NCBI RefSeq assembly: GCF_019402665.1
Contig: NZ_VSST01000086.1
Span: forward strand, 104,264 to 168,263
From: Bradyrhizobium canariense
GTDB taxonomy: Bacteria > Pseudomonadota > Alphaproteobacteria > Rhizobiales > Xanthobacteraceae
Reading direction: 5' to 3'
DNA: 64,000 nt
A program made the translations under genes and the position numbers. Shown here piece after piece: positions 52,651 to 61,976 of this stretch; within the stretch, counting starts at the first letter, position 1; every line of letters starts with the position of its first letter. The notes under the pieces are model-generated. The model had not been told where the DNA came from and made no database searches. It saw nothing but the letters and a program-made list of their open reading frames with translations.

Positions 52651-53781
52651 TTACGCAGCCCTCTTGGTAGCGAACTGAATGGCAAAGTCACTGGTCTCGG
52701 AGCTGCGTGCCTCCCTGGCCAGCCTGCCGCCTTCGCGCGTGGACAGAAAATCGGACAGGCTCGCATCCTCCTGCCGCACGAAGCCCTTTGCCGGAAGCTT
52801 GCCCGACAGGAAGAGCTCGACCATGGCGACGCAGCCAGCCGCCGTGGTCAGCTGGATCGCGCCGAGTTCCGGCCGTCCATCATAGCGCAGCACGATGCTG
52901 TCCTCCTCCATGCGGCCGTTGCGTTCGCCGATGCCGGTGACGAAGATCACCACGACATCCTTGCGCGTGAACGGCGCAGCGCGGTTGAGAATGCGGCGCA
53001 TGGTATCGCGGTCGTCGGCGAGCCCCAGCCCTTGTAGCAGAAGCTTCATGATCTCGGCGTGGCCGGGATAGCGCAGCGTCTTGTAGCTCATGTCGCGCAC
53101 CTTGCCGGCCAGCGTCTCAGTCAGCGTGCCGAGGCCGCCGGAGGTGTTGAAGGCCTCGTAGGCGACGCCATCAATCATGACGCTCTCGACGCCCTCGAGC
53201 GCCGGCACCGATATCGACTTGCCGTCGTAGACGATCTCGCACGGGTTACAATACTCATTGATCAAGCCGTCGATGGACCAGGTGACGTTGTAGCGCAAGG
53301 CATTGGTCGGGTAGAGCGGCAACGCACCGACGCGCATCTTGATGGTCTTCACGGTGTCGAAGCGCGCCGCCATGTCGGCCCCGAGCACACAGATGAAGCC
53401 CGGCGCCAAGCCGCACTGCGGCGCCAACATCACGTCGGCGCCGGCCGCGATCTCCTTGATGTACGTCGTCGTCGCCACGTCCTCGGTCAGGTCGAAATAG
53501 TGTGTTCCCGTTTCCACAGCGACCCGTGCGATACCCTGGTTAAGAAAATACGGACAGGCGCTGACGACGATATCCTGATCATTCAGGAAGCCGCGCACCG
53601 CGTTAAGGTCTCCGGCATCCACGACCTTGGTAGCGAAGGTTAGGCCGGCACTCAAGGCGAGTTGCGCCTCTGAAGCGTCAGCCAATGTGACTTTGTGCCC
53701 GTGCGCCGCCAGCATCCCGGCGATAACGGCGCCGATTTGCCCGGCACCAAGGACAGCGATGTTTTTCGACGGATGAGCCAT
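52651..53781 (-). CDS. Saccharopine dehydrogenase family protein, probable lysine 6-dehydrogenase
   Basis: A 376-residue NAD(P)-binding protein with GAGQIG at residues 12-17 and the saccharopine-dehydrogenase-like C-domain (GLAPGFICVLGADMAARFD, then NVTWSIDGLINEYCNPCEIV). The length and LAPGF / WSxxGLINEY pattern fit lysine 6-dehydrogenase, which oxidises the epsilon-amino group of lysine to 2-aminoadipate semialdehyde, better than two-substrate saccharopine dehydrogenases (over 390-450 residues). The neighbouring HglS and ALDH7 genes, which consume that product, support this. It starts 12 bases after the ThDP gene stop. Confidence 0.8.
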   Translation of the reverse strand: MAHPSKNIAVLGAGQIGAVIAGMLAAHGHKVTLADASEAQLALSAGLTFATKVVDAGDLNAVRGFLNDQDIVVSACPYFLNQGIARVAVETGTHYFDLTEDVATTTYIKEIAAGADVMLAPQCGLAPGFICVLGADMAARFDTVKTIKMRVGALPLYPTNALRYNVTWSIDGLINEYCNPCEIVYDGKSISVPALEGVESVMIDGVAYEAFNTSGGLGTLTETLAGKVRDMSYKTLRYPGHAEIMKLLLQGLGLADDRDTMRRILNRAAPFTRKDVVVIFVTGIGERNGRMEEDSIVLRYDGRPELGAIQLTTAAGCVAMVELFLSGKLPAKGFVRQEDASLSDFLSTREGGRLAREARSSETSDFAIQFATKRAA

Positions 53782-53793
53782 GTTGAAACCTCT

Positions 53794-55578
53794 CTAGAGC
53801 GCAGCCTGGACGCCGACGGCCGCCGGATCGGCGCCCACCTTTTTCAGCCATGAGAACACCGGCGGCAGACGATCGGCGATGGATTCGACCACGACATCGA
53901 TGAAGACCGGCTCGCTCAGCGCGAAAGCCTCGCTCAGAGCCGCCTCCAGTTGCGCCGGCGTCTCGACCCGGAAGCTGCGAATCCCGTAGACGTCCGCGAG
54001 CTTGCTCATGTCGTACTTGCCGAAATCGACGCTGAACGTCGGATCATTGGTCGCCGCGTCCCGGCTACCGCGCGCGGAAGCCTTGCGGGCATGATCGCGG
54101 TCGACGACCCGCTGCAGCGCCTTGATCCAGCCGAAGCAGGCATTGTTGAAGTGGATCAGCACGGCCGGGATCTGCAGGCGCGAGAGCGTCTCGAGTTCAC
54201 CGGCGGACATGCCGAGCGAGCCATCGCCGAACAGACCCACGGGCCTCAGATGCGGGGCAGCGAAATAGGCCCCGACGACGGCCGGAATGGCATAGCCCAA
54301 TCCACCATAGAAGCGCGGGATCACGAGCCTGGACTGCGGATCGCGTAACCGGAGGAAGCGCGTCGCGTAAGGGGTCGGCGTACCGGCGTCCGACACCACG
54401 TTGCAGGGCATCGGTAGGCAGCGGTTGAGCGTTTCAATGACCCGTTCCGGGCGCAGCGGTACCTCGTCGCTCTCCAGTTGCGGCGCCATCACATCCCAGA
54501 ACTCCGCACGGCGGCCGTTGATTTCAGCGACCCATTCCGCCGCGGACGGCGCGCGATCCGCGGGGACCTTGGCGAGTAGTGCATCGACGACCGCGCGGAC
54601 ATCACCCACGAGCGGAAAATCAATGGCATAGGTGTTGCCGATGACTTCCGGTTCGAGATCGACCTGAATGATTCGTGTCTCTCCGTTCGGGACCGGCCAT
54701 TGCCAATTCATGGTGGCGACCGAACCCATGCGACAGCCCACATAGATCACGAAGTCAGCGCGTCCGAGCGCCCACACCGCATGCGGGTGGAAGCCGTTGT
54801 CGCCGATGATGCCAATGCCGAGCTTGTGGTCATCGCGAATGACTCCTTGCCCGGTGATCGTGGTGACGACGGGAATGTCGAGCCGTTCAGCAAGCGCGGT
54901 GATGGAAGCTGCCGCGCCGGACCGATTGGCACCACCACCGGCGACGATCAGCGGGCGCTCGGCGGTGAGAATGGCGTCGATTGCCGCGTCGAGGTCGCAA
55001 TCCGGCGGCCTGCTCCGATAGGATGGCGCCTGTCGGCACTGCGGCTCGACATGCAGCGACACCGCCTCTCCCGGCATGTCCTGGTAGAGAAGGTCCTCGG
55101 GCAGCGCGAGCACGACAGCCCCCGGACGACCGCCGGTCGCCTCGCGGAAGGCACGACGTACGACCTCGGGCAACTTCCCGACGTGACCCAACGTCTCAGC
55201 GCGCTTGCAGAGCGGCTTGAACAGTTCCTCGATGGGCAATTCGGTTAAGGTGCCGCGCCCAACACCAGGCTGCGGGATGTCGTTGACGAGGAGGATCAAT
55301 GGCACCGAGGATTTGTTGGCTTCGGCCACGCCCGGCAGACCATAGAGCGCGCCGGCACCGCTCGGCACCTCCGCGATCCCCGGCTTGCCCGAAAGACGTG
55401 CGTAGCAGTCCGCCATAAACACGGCTGAGCGTTCGTCACGGCACAGGATATGACGCGGGGCGTCCTTGACCGTCCTCAATGCCTCGTAGAGCGCAACATT
55501 CGTGTCGCCGGGAACGCCAAAAATGACATCAACGCCGTATCCAGACAGCATGCTCACGAGGGCAGTTGCACCATTCAT
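53794..55578 (-). CDS. Thiamine diphosphate-dependent enzyme (acetolactate synthase-like)
   Basis: A 594-residue three-domain ThDP enzyme. The catalytic Glu49 is in LCRDERSAVFMA; the middle domain runs from about 190 to 330. The C-terminal cofactor domain has GDGSLGMSAGELETL and ends its motif with HFNNACFGW near 475. The start at 55578 has GGAG eight bases upstream. Families with this layout include acetolactate synthases, sulfoacetaldehyde acetyltransferases and 2-oxo acid decarboxylases. It leads the leftward amino acid operon, so a 2-oxo acid from amino acid breakdown is a plausible substrate. Confidence 0.88.
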   Translation of the reverse strand: MNGATALVSMLSGYGVDVIFGVPGDTNVALYEALRTVKDAPRHILCRDERSAVFMADCYARLSGKPGIAEVPSGAGALYGLPGVAEANKSSVPLILLVNDIPQPGVGRGTLTELPIEELFKPLCKRAETLGHVGKLPEVVRRAFREATGGRPGAVVLALPEDLLYQDMPGEAVSLHVEPQCRQAPSYRSRPPDCDLDAAIDAILTAERPLIVAGGGANRSGAAASITALAERLDIPVVTTITGQGVIRDDHKLGIGIIGDNGFHPHAVWALGRADFVIYVGCRMGSVATMNWQWPVPNGETRIIQVDLEPEVIGNTYAIDFPLVGDVRAVVDALLAKVPADRAPSAAEWVAEINGRRAEFWDVMAPQLESDEVPLRPERVIETLNRCLPMPCNVVSDAGTPTPYATRFLRLRDPQSRLVIPRFYGGLGYAIPAVVGAYFAAPHLRPVGLFGDGSLGMSAGELETLSRLQIPAVLIHFNNACFGWIKALQRVVDRDHARKASARGSRDAATNDPTFSVDFGKYDMSKLADVYGIRSFRVETPAQLEAALSEAFALSEPVFIDVVVESIADRLPPVFSWLKKVGADPAAVGVQAAL

Positions 55579-55652
55579 TCCGAACGCTCCTTGATCTTGT
55601 TTTCTTATCCAGGAGCATAGGCGCGACATAAATATCCAAACCGCCGGCTATA

Positions 55653-55673
55653 GGAATAATATTGTTACATTCC
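55653..55673. promoter_or_regulatory. GGAAT-N11-ATTCC, A/T-rich inverted repeat
   Basis: It lies 75 bases upstream of the ThDP gene with an A/T-rich centre, and Lrp-type regulators prefer such sites. The adjacent lrp-like gene makes it a candidate operator; the arms are short. Confidence 0.35.
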
Positions 55674-55768
55674 GCTGGCTTAACCTTCGCTTCGATGGGA
55701 AATGAGAAATTTTGCACATGAATGTGGCGTGCCGATCGTCTCGGAGGCGGCCTTCGCCTAGCTTCTGC

Positions 55769-56209
55769 TCACCTCTCGAATTTTCGGGCGAGCAGAACCG
55801 ACGAGGTGGTGCGCCTGACGCCATCCATCTCGGCGATCCAGTCGATGACTTCGTCGAGATGAACGGAGGTCGCGCAATTGATCTTCACAAAGAGATCAAA
55901 CGGGCCGCTCAGCGTATAGCAATTGACCACTTCGGCTCGCTTACGCAGCGCTGCAATGACATTGCCCTGCTGCCTGACTTCAAGCTCAATCAGGATAATC
56001 GCCGAGATCGCCGTAACATGATCTTCCTTGCCTAGAATGGCGGTGTAGCCGGCGATCGTTCCCTGCTTCTCCAGCCTTGCCATTCGCCCCTGCGCGGTCG
56101 CGCGGGACACGCCGAGCGCCTTGGCGATATCGGCGACAGAGGTCCGCGCGTTCGCAATCAGGATGTTGATGAGATCCTGGTCCTTCCTGGCGTCGGCTGG
56201 GCGGGCCAT
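55769..56209 (-). CDS. Lrp/AsnC-family transcriptional regulator
   Basis: A 146-residue leucine-responsive-type regulator. The helix-turn-helix is at about 10-55 (LINILIANARTSVADIAKAL, then SRATAQGRMARLEKQGTI) and the RAM effector domain follows (ISAIILIELEVRQQGNVIAA, then SGPFDLFVKINCAT). The ATG at 56209 is the family start; a longer frame to 56242 adds eleven polar residues. It lies upstream of the ThDP/lysine-dehydrogenase operon on the same strand and should respond to an amino acid, plausibly lysine or aminoadipate. Confidence 0.92.
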   Translation of the reverse strand: MARPADARKDQDLINILIANARTSVADIAKALGVSRATAQGRMARLEKQGTIAGYTAILGKEDHVTAISAIILIELEVRQQGNVIAALRKRAEVVNCYTLSGPFDLFVKINCATSVHLDEVIDWIAEMDGVRRTTSSVLLARKFER

Positions 56210-56230
56210 TTTTGTCCCTTCGGATTGATT

Positions 56231-56245
56231 GTTTTTCGACAAAAC
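56231..56245. promoter_or_regulatory. GTTTT-N5-AAAAC inverted repeat before lrp-like gene
   Basis: A perfect 5-bp inverted repeat 22 bases upstream of the Lrp-type start, in A/T-rich surroundings; a possible autoregulatory site. Confidence 0.3.
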
Positions 56246-56292
56246 GATGGGGAATTATTGCATTTTGCCAACCCAAGTCCACCGTATCCCGC

Positions 56293-57195
56293 TCACCGGT
56301 CGGGTGCGGTCTCCGCCACCAGCCACACCCGGAAAGCCAGGAGCGGCGGATACGTCGCGCGTTCGGAGGGCCAGACGAGGTAGTATTGCTCAGGACTCTT
56401 CATCGGCAGATTGATGGCGCGAACCAGCTTGCGGCTCGCCAACTCGTCCTGGATCAGGAACGTCGGGAGCAGCGCCACGCCGACGCCGGCAATCGCAGCC
56501 TGGGCCACAGTCGCGAATTGGTCGAACACCATCCCCTGAAAGGTTCTGCCAGGCACATCGTGAAGCGAAAACCAACGATCCCAGGCCTGAGGGCGGGTGG
56601 AGATGCTGAGCAGCGGAGCCTGCTTGAAGTCGCCCGCCGCACGGAAGCCGTGTTGCCGTTTCAGTGCGGGACTACAGGCAGGAACCACCTCCTCGGATCG
56701 CAACAGCACCATCTCTGCACCTGGCCACTCCGGCCGACCGAAATGAATCGCGGCATCCAGTGCTTCCGCACGGAAATCGAAGTAGGACAAGCGCGTCGCA
56801 AGATTGATCGTGATCCCGGGATTGGCCGCCAGGAACCTGGGCAGGCGCGGCGCGAGCCAGCGCGTACCGAATGTCGGCAGGATGGCGAGATTGAGCATGC
56901 CCCCGCTCGGATTCGCGTGAAGATTGACGGAGGCGGCGCTGATCTTGTGCAGCGCTTCGCGGACCTCGCGCGCATAGACGTCGCCGACGGCAGTCAGTCG
57001 AATGGTCTGTCGCTCGCGGACGAACAGTTCGACCTCGAGCTGCTTCTCGAGAATCTTGATCTGACGGCTGACAGCACTTTGCGTCAGGCTGAGCTCACGC
57101 GCAGCCAAGGTCATGCTGCCGGTCCGAGCGGCGGACTCGAACGCCGCTAATACGGCGGTGGAGGGAAGGAAGCGACGAGGCGTTTGCATACTCAT
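56293..57195 (-). CDS. LysR-family transcriptional regulator (GcvA-like)
   Basis: A 300-residue LysR protein of the GcvA type: LPSTAVLAAFESAARTGSMT, then SLTQSAVSRQIKILEKQL, and an effector domain from about residue 92. It diverges from the hglS operon with 147 bases between start codons. A TCATTC-N7-GAATGA repeat overlaps its start codon, so it probably represses itself and controls hglS, the ALDH7 gene and the aminotransferase gene. Confidence 0.92.
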   Translation of the reverse strand: MSMQTPRRFLPSTAVLAAFESAARTGSMTLAARELSLTQSAVSRQIKILEKQLEVELFVRERQTIRLTAVGDVYAREVREALHKISAASVNLHANPSGGMLNLAILPTFGTRWLAPRLPRFLAANPGITINLATRLSYFDFRAEALDAAIHFGRPEWPGAEMVLLRSEEVVPACSPALKRQHGFRAAGDFKQAPLLSISTRPQAWDRWFSLHDVPGRTFQGMVFDQFATVAQAAIAGVGVALLPTFLIQDELASRKLVRAINLPMKSPEQYYLVWPSERATYPPLLAFRVWLVAETAPDR

Positions 57196-57210
57196 TCCAT
57201 TTCAGAATGA
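57192..57210. promoter_or_regulatory. LysR-type box TCATTC-N7-GAATGA
   Basis: A perfect 6-bp inverted repeat with ATTC-N7-GAAT at its heart (T-N11-A spacing). It covers the start codon of the LysR gene and lies 133 bases before hglS. A further TCATTCC half-site occurs near 57240. Confidence 0.6.
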
Positions 57211-57342
57211 TCTAGTGAGAAAACATTGATTGAATCGGCTCATTCCGCAAGTCTAATCTCGACGATCATAACTAAATCGCATGAATATGCCGTCGGACCA
57301 GGCACGCCGGCGCAGGCGCGTTCTGTGGCAATGGAGATACTG

Positions 57343-58749
57343 ATGACAGCGCTGCACGCGGATCCCGACGAAATCCGCACTCTGTTTTCCCGCGCCATGT
57401 CGGAAATGTACCGAGCCGAAGTGCCGCAATACGGAACCCTCCTGGAGCTCGTCAGTGACGTCAATCGAGAGATCTTGCAGCAGCACAATGAGCTTTGTGC
57501 GAGCCTCGCACGAAACGACGAACTCGATCGGTTGAGCGTCGAGCGTCACGGCGCGATCCGCTTGGGGCGCGCCGAAGAGCTGTTCAATATCCGTCGTGTC
57601 TTCTCCGTGATGGGCATGCATGCAGTCGGCTATTACGATCTGTCGGTCGCAGGTGTCCCCGTCCACTCCACCGCCTTTCGGCCGATCGCAGATGCAGCAC
57701 TCCGCCGCAATCCGTTCCGAGTTTTCACCTCACTGTTGCGCGTCGAGCTTATCGAGGACGAGGCGCTTCGCAGGCAGGCCGAACAAATCCTTGCCGAGCG
57801 CCAGATTTTCACGCCACGGGCGCTCGAATTGGTGAACATTTTCGAGACTGACGGTCGCCTGACCCGCCCGCAAGCCGAGGAGTTCGTTTGCGAGGCCTTG
57901 GAAACGTTCCGCTGGCACAGCGAAGCGACAGTGAGCCTCGACGTCTATCGAAAGCTGCATGATGCTCATCGGTTGATAGCTGACGTGGTGAGCTTCAAAG
58001 GCCCTCATATCAACCATCTGACACCGCGCACGCTCGACATCGACGCCGTCCAGGCGGGGATGCCACGACGCGGCATCGTGCCGAAGGCCGTTATCGAAGG
58101 TCCGCCGCGCCGCAACTGCGCGATCCTGCTGCGCCAAACCAGCTTCAAGGCGCTGGAAGAGCCGATCATCTTCCGGCAGACAGATGGCAAAGGCGCTGAG
58201 GGAATGCATACCGCACGCTTTGGCGAGATCGAGCAGCGCGGCGTTGCGCTCACACCGAGAGGCCGCGAGCTCTACGACGCATTGCTTGCCTCGGTGCGGC
58301 AGGCCAGTGCGGCAGGGTCGACCACAGGCGACTACGACGCCGGACTCGCCGGGGCGTTCACGGCTTTCCCGGACGATTGGGCGGCGCTGCGTTCGCAAGG
58401 CCTCGCCTTCTTCCGCTACTCGGCGACGCCGGCAGGCGTTGAGGCGGGCAAGCGTCGGGCTCTGCCGTCCTCCCTGGACGAGTTGGTGGCTGAAGGCTTT
58501 TTGCGTTACGATCCGATCGTCTACGAGGACTTCCTCCCCGTCAGCGCGGCAGGAATCTTCCAGTCGAATCTCGGCTCCGACGTGCAGCAGAACTACGCCG
58601 CACGCTCGAACCGGGCTGCGTTCGAGGCCGCCCTTGGCGCCGAGGTACAGGACGAAATGACGCTATACGCAGAGACCGAAAGAGATTCTGTCGAGCGGGC
58701 AATGAATCAACTCGGTTCGCCGCATCTCGCACGCAAGGCAACGGCCTGA
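57343..58749 (+). CDS. hglS: 2-oxoadipate dioxygenase/decarboxylase HglS
   Basis: A 468-residue Fe(II)-dependent enzyme of the former DUF1338 family that turns 2-oxoadipate and O2 into D-2-hydroxyglutarate and CO2. His69 and Arg73 of the motif RHGAIR, His225 in PHINHLTPR and the glutamates of GEIEQRG near 295-297 fit the iron and substrate ligands reported for the Pseudomonas and plant enzymes (about H70, R74, H226, E294). With the ATG at 57343, which has GGAG seven bases upstream, the numbering agrees within one or two. A start at 57226 would add 39 unconserved residues. The semialdehyde dehydrogenase follows 33 bases later. Confidence 0.93.
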   Translation: MTALHADPDEIRTLFSRAMSEMYRAEVPQYGTLLELVSDVNREILQQHNELCASLARNDELDRLSVERHGAIRLGRAEELFNIRRVFSVMGMHAVGYYDLSVAGVPVHSTAFRPIADAALRRNPFRVFTSLLRVELIEDEALRRQAEQILAERQIFTPRALELVNIFETDGRLTRPQAEEFVCEALETFRWHSEATVSLDVYRKLHDAHRLIADVVSFKGPHINHLTPRTLDIDAVQAGMPRRGIVPKAVIEGPPRRNCAILLRQTSFKALEEPIIFRQTDGKGAEGMHTARFGEIEQRGVALTPRGRELYDALLASVRQASAAGSTTGDYDAGLAGAFTAFPDDWAALRSQGLAFFRYSATPAGVEAGKRRALPSSLDELVAEGFLRYDPIVYEDFLPVSAAGIFQSNLGSDVQQNYAARSNRAAFEAALGAEVQDEMTLYAETERDSVERAMNQLGSPHLARKATA

Positions 58750-58782
58750 TCCCGCCCTTTCAACTATCCAAGAGAAACCACC

Positions 58783-60345
58783 ATGACGATTACGAGCCAA
58801 ATTCCGACGGGTATTGCCAAATCCCTGGCCGGCGAGGCAGACCAGCTCCTGAGCAAGCTTAACGTCAAGAGGACCCGCTACACCGGCGGCAAGCTGATTG
58901 CACGATCTCCGATCACTGGCGAGATCACGGGCCACGTGAACGAGATCGATGCCGCCGACGCACGGACGGCAATCGACAAGGCGCACGCCGCCTTCCTCGA
59001 ATGGCGACTTGTTCCCGCCCCGAAACGCGGCGAACTCGTCCGCCTTCTTGGCGAGGAGTTGCGCGCCAACAAGCAGGCGCTCGGCAGACTCGTGTCCATC
59101 GAGGCCGGCAAGATTGCGTCCGAGGGCCTCGGCGAGGTCCAGGAAATGATCGATATCTGCGACTTCGCGGTGGGCCTGTCACGCCAGCTCTATGGCCTGA
59201 CCATCGCGACGGAGCGAAGCGAGCACCGAATGATGGAAAGCTGGCATCCGCTCGGCGTCACCGGAATCATCTCGGCGTTCAACTTCCCTGTCGCCGTATG
59301 GTCCTGGAACGCGGCACTGGCGTTGATCTGCGGCAATAGCATCGTCTGGAAACCGTCCGAGAAAACGCCACTGACGGCGCTTGCGACGGAAGCGCTGTTC
59401 GATCGCGCGCTCGAGCGCTTCAGAGCGGAGGGCGGCAGGGCGCCGGAAGCGCTTTCTGCCGTTCTGTTTGGTGGTCGCGAGATCGGTGAAATCCTCGTCG
59501 ATCATGCCAAGGTGCCTCTGGTGTCTGCGACCGGCTCAACGGCAATGGGGCGTGTCGTCGGGCCGCGGCTGGCGAAACGCTTTGCGCGCGCGATCCTCGA
59601 ACTGGGCGGCAACAACGCCGCAATTGTCGCGCCAACGGCCGACCTCGACCTGACTTTGCGCGGGGTCGCATTCGCCGCCATGGGCACGGCAGGTCAGCGC
59701 TGCACGACGCTGCGACGCCTCTTCGTGCACGAGAGCGTCTATGACAGGTTCGTACCGCGTCTGAAGCGCGCCTACGAGAGCGTCACCGTCGGCGACCCGC
59801 TCAAGGACGGCACCCTGGTCGGCCCGCTGATCGACGGACCGGCGTATGCATCGATGCAGAAAGCGCTGGCCGAGGCGCGCGCTGCGGGCGGCGCGGTGTT
59901 CGGCGGCGAGCGAATCCTCTTCGACGGCACTGATGAGGCCTATTATGTTCGCCCGTCGCTGGTCGAGATCACAGGACAGGTCGGCCCCGTCGAGCACGAG
60001 ACCTTCGCGCCCATTCTCTACGTGATCAAATATCGTGACTTCGATGCGGTGCTTGAGCTGCACAACGCGGTCCCGCAGGGACTCTCGTCCTCGATCTTCA
60101 CCAACGATCTCCGCGAAGCAGAAGCTTTCCTATCGGTGGCCGGATCGGATTGCGGCATCGCCAACGTCAATATCGGCCCATCCGGCGCCGAAATCGGCGG
60201 CGCCTTCGGTGGGGAGAAGGAAACCGGCGGCGGCCGAGAGTCGGGCTCGGATTCCTGGAAGGCTTACATGCGCCGCGCGACGAATACGATCAATTTTGGC
60301 CGGACGCTGCCGCTCGCCCAAGGCGTCAAGTTCGACGTGGCATAA
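58783..60345 (+). CDS. ALDH7-type aldehyde dehydrogenase (2-aminoadipate semialdehyde dehydrogenase)
   Basis: A 520-residue NAD(P)-dependent aldehyde dehydrogenase. The active site cysteine is in GTAGQRCTTLRRL near 306, the general base in LELGGNNAAIV near 272, and FNFPVAVWSWN near 168 holds the catalytic asparagine. ELGGNNA and GQRCTTxRRL are marks of the ALDH7/AmaB group, which oxidise 2-aminoadipate semialdehyde (piperideine-6-carboxylate) to 2-aminoadipate. It is flanked by hglS and an aminotransferase, a fitting sequence of steps for lysine breakdown. Confidence 0.92.
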   Translation: MTITSQIPTGIAKSLAGEADQLLSKLNVKRTRYTGGKLIARSPITGEITGHVNEIDAADARTAIDKAHAAFLEWRLVPAPKRGELVRLLGEELRANKQALGRLVSIEAGKIASEGLGEVQEMIDICDFAVGLSRQLYGLTIATERSEHRMMESWHPLGVTGIISAFNFPVAVWSWNAALALICGNSIVWKPSEKTPLTALATEALFDRALERFRAEGGRAPEALSAVLFGGREIGEILVDHAKVPLVSATGSTAMGRVVGPRLAKRFARAILELGGNNAAIVAPTADLDLTLRGVAFAAMGTAGQRCTTLRRLFVHESVYDRFVPRLKRAYESVTVGDPLKDGTLVGPLIDGPAYASMQKALAEARAAGGAVFGGERILFDGTDEAYYVRPSLVEITGQVGPVEHETFAPILYVIKYRDFDAVLELHNAVPQGLSSSIFTNDLREAEAFLSVAGSDCGIANVNIGPSGAEIGGAFGGEKETGGGRESGSDSWKAYMRRATNTINFGRTLPLAQGVKFDVA

Positions 60346-60356
60346 AGAGAAGACGC

Positions 60357-61616
60357 ATGAACGCGCCCCTCCACAGCCCGACGTTGTTCCGCCTCTCCCA
60401 CCGCCTTTCGTCGATCGGCGTATCGGAGATCCTGAAGATCAGCGGGCTCGCTGCAGAGATGAAGCGCCAGGGCCGGGATGTCATCATCCTCGGTGCGGGC
60501 GAGCCTGACTTCGATACGCCGGACTCTATCAAGGATGCAGCCGAGCGCGCGATGCGCGCCGGCGCGACCAAGTATACCGCCTTGGACGGCGCGCCGGAAC
60601 TCAAGTCTGCCATTCGTGCAAAGTTCAAGCGCGATAACGGGCTCGAATTCGCCCAGGACGAGATCACCGTGTCCGCTGGTGCCAAGCAGGTGCTTTTCAA
60701 CGCCATGATGGCCACCATCAACCCTGGCGACGAGGTCATCATCCCAGCGCCGTTCTGGGTGACTTACGCCGACATCGTCACGATCGTCGGCGGCACGCCG
60801 GTGCTGGTGCCATGTTCGGAGGCCAATGGCTTTCGGCTTTCGACTGACGATCTTGAACGCGCCATCACGCCTCGCACGCGATGGCTCATGCTGAACTCGC
60901 CGTCCAATCCATCCGGCGCGGCCTATTCGGAAACCGACTATCGGCCGATCCTGGATGCGCTTATCAAGCATCCGCACGTCTGGCTGATGGTCGATGATAT
61001 CTACGAGCATATCGTCTACGACGGCTTTCGTTTCGTCACGCCGGCGGCGATCGAACCGGCTCTCCGCAGCCGAACACTGACCGTCAATGGCGTTTCGAAA
61101 GCCTACGCGATGACCGGCTGGCGCATCGGCTACGGTGCTGGGCCAAGCCCCCTGATCCGTGCCATGGCTGTCGTCCAGAGCCAATCGACCTCCTGCCCAT
61201 CCTCGGTCAGCCAGGCTGCGGCGATCGAAGCCCTGAACGGCCCGCAGGATTTCATCCGGGAGCGCTGCCGGTCATTTCAACAGCGCCGCGACCTTGTCGT
61301 CGGCGCATTGAATGGGATCGACGGCATCTCCTGCCGCGTGCCCGAGGGCGCATTCTACACGTTTGCGAGCTGCGCCGGCTTGATCGGAAAAATCACGCCT
61401 GACGGCCGAACGCTGCAAAGCGACACGGACTTCGCGGAATATCTTCTTCGCACCGTTGGCGTTGCCGTCATCCCTGGTTCGGCTTTCGGTCTTGCGCCGT
61501 ATTTCAGGATTTCCTACGCGACCTCCGCCGTCGAACTTGAAGATGCTTGCCAGCGCATCGCACGTGCAACTGCGGGACTCTCGAGAAAGCCCAAAGACGA
61601 CGCTGAGAGACCGTAG
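60357..61616 (+). CDS. PLP-dependent aminotransferase, probable 2-aminoadipate aminotransferase
   Basis: A 419-residue class I/II aminotransferase. The cofactor lysine is in VNGVSKAYAMTGWRIGY near 245; LGAGEPDFDTPDSIK near 45, NSPSNPSGAAYSETDY near 182 and the carboxylate-binding arginine in PYFRISYAT near 385 are standard. It starts eleven bases after the ALDH stop. In context it should convert 2-aminoadipate to 2-oxoadipate for HglS. The aspartate-type family is broad, so this specificity is inference. Confidence 0.92.
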   Translation: MNAPLHSPTLFRLSHRLSSIGVSEILKISGLAAEMKRQGRDVIILGAGEPDFDTPDSIKDAAERAMRAGATKYTALDGAPELKSAIRAKFKRDNGLEFAQDEITVSAGAKQVLFNAMMATINPGDEVIIPAPFWVTYADIVTIVGGTPVLVPCSEANGFRLSTDDLERAITPRTRWLMLNSPSNPSGAAYSETDYRPILDALIKHPHVWLMVDDIYEHIVYDGFRFVTPAAIEPALRSRTLTVNGVSKAYAMTGWRIGYGAGPSPLIRAMAVVQSQSTSCPSSVSQAAAIEALNGPQDFIRERCRSFQQRRDLVVGALNGIDGISCRVPEGAFYTFASCAGLIGKITPDGRTLQSDTDFAEYLLRTVGVAVIPGSAFGLAPYFRISYATSAVELEDACQRIARATAGLSRKPKDDAERP

Positions 61617-61976
61617 CCGTGACACTCCACCGCGACCTCCAATATTCGTGGAGACATTGCGTCTGATTTGATCCTGCCCGGCTTTTCCTGGCCACGACCA
61701 AGTCTCGGTCCAGTCCATCGCCAGCAAATTTGGGCTAGATCCAGCCAGCGGAAGCAAGTCAAGTCTAACTCCGACACACTTCAACGACTGCTGTGCCAAT
61801 AGGGTCATTCCATCCGTTACCGGCGCAACAGTTCGCAAGGCGCTGCCTGCCGATCTGAACGGCCCGATGAATCGGTGATCGACGCCGACACTCGGAGCCG
61901 ACCAGTTTTCCGTTGAGGCGACTTACAGGAGCTTTTAGGGGCGCCGTTCCTGAAACGTGCCGCGGGTGGGGAGCCG

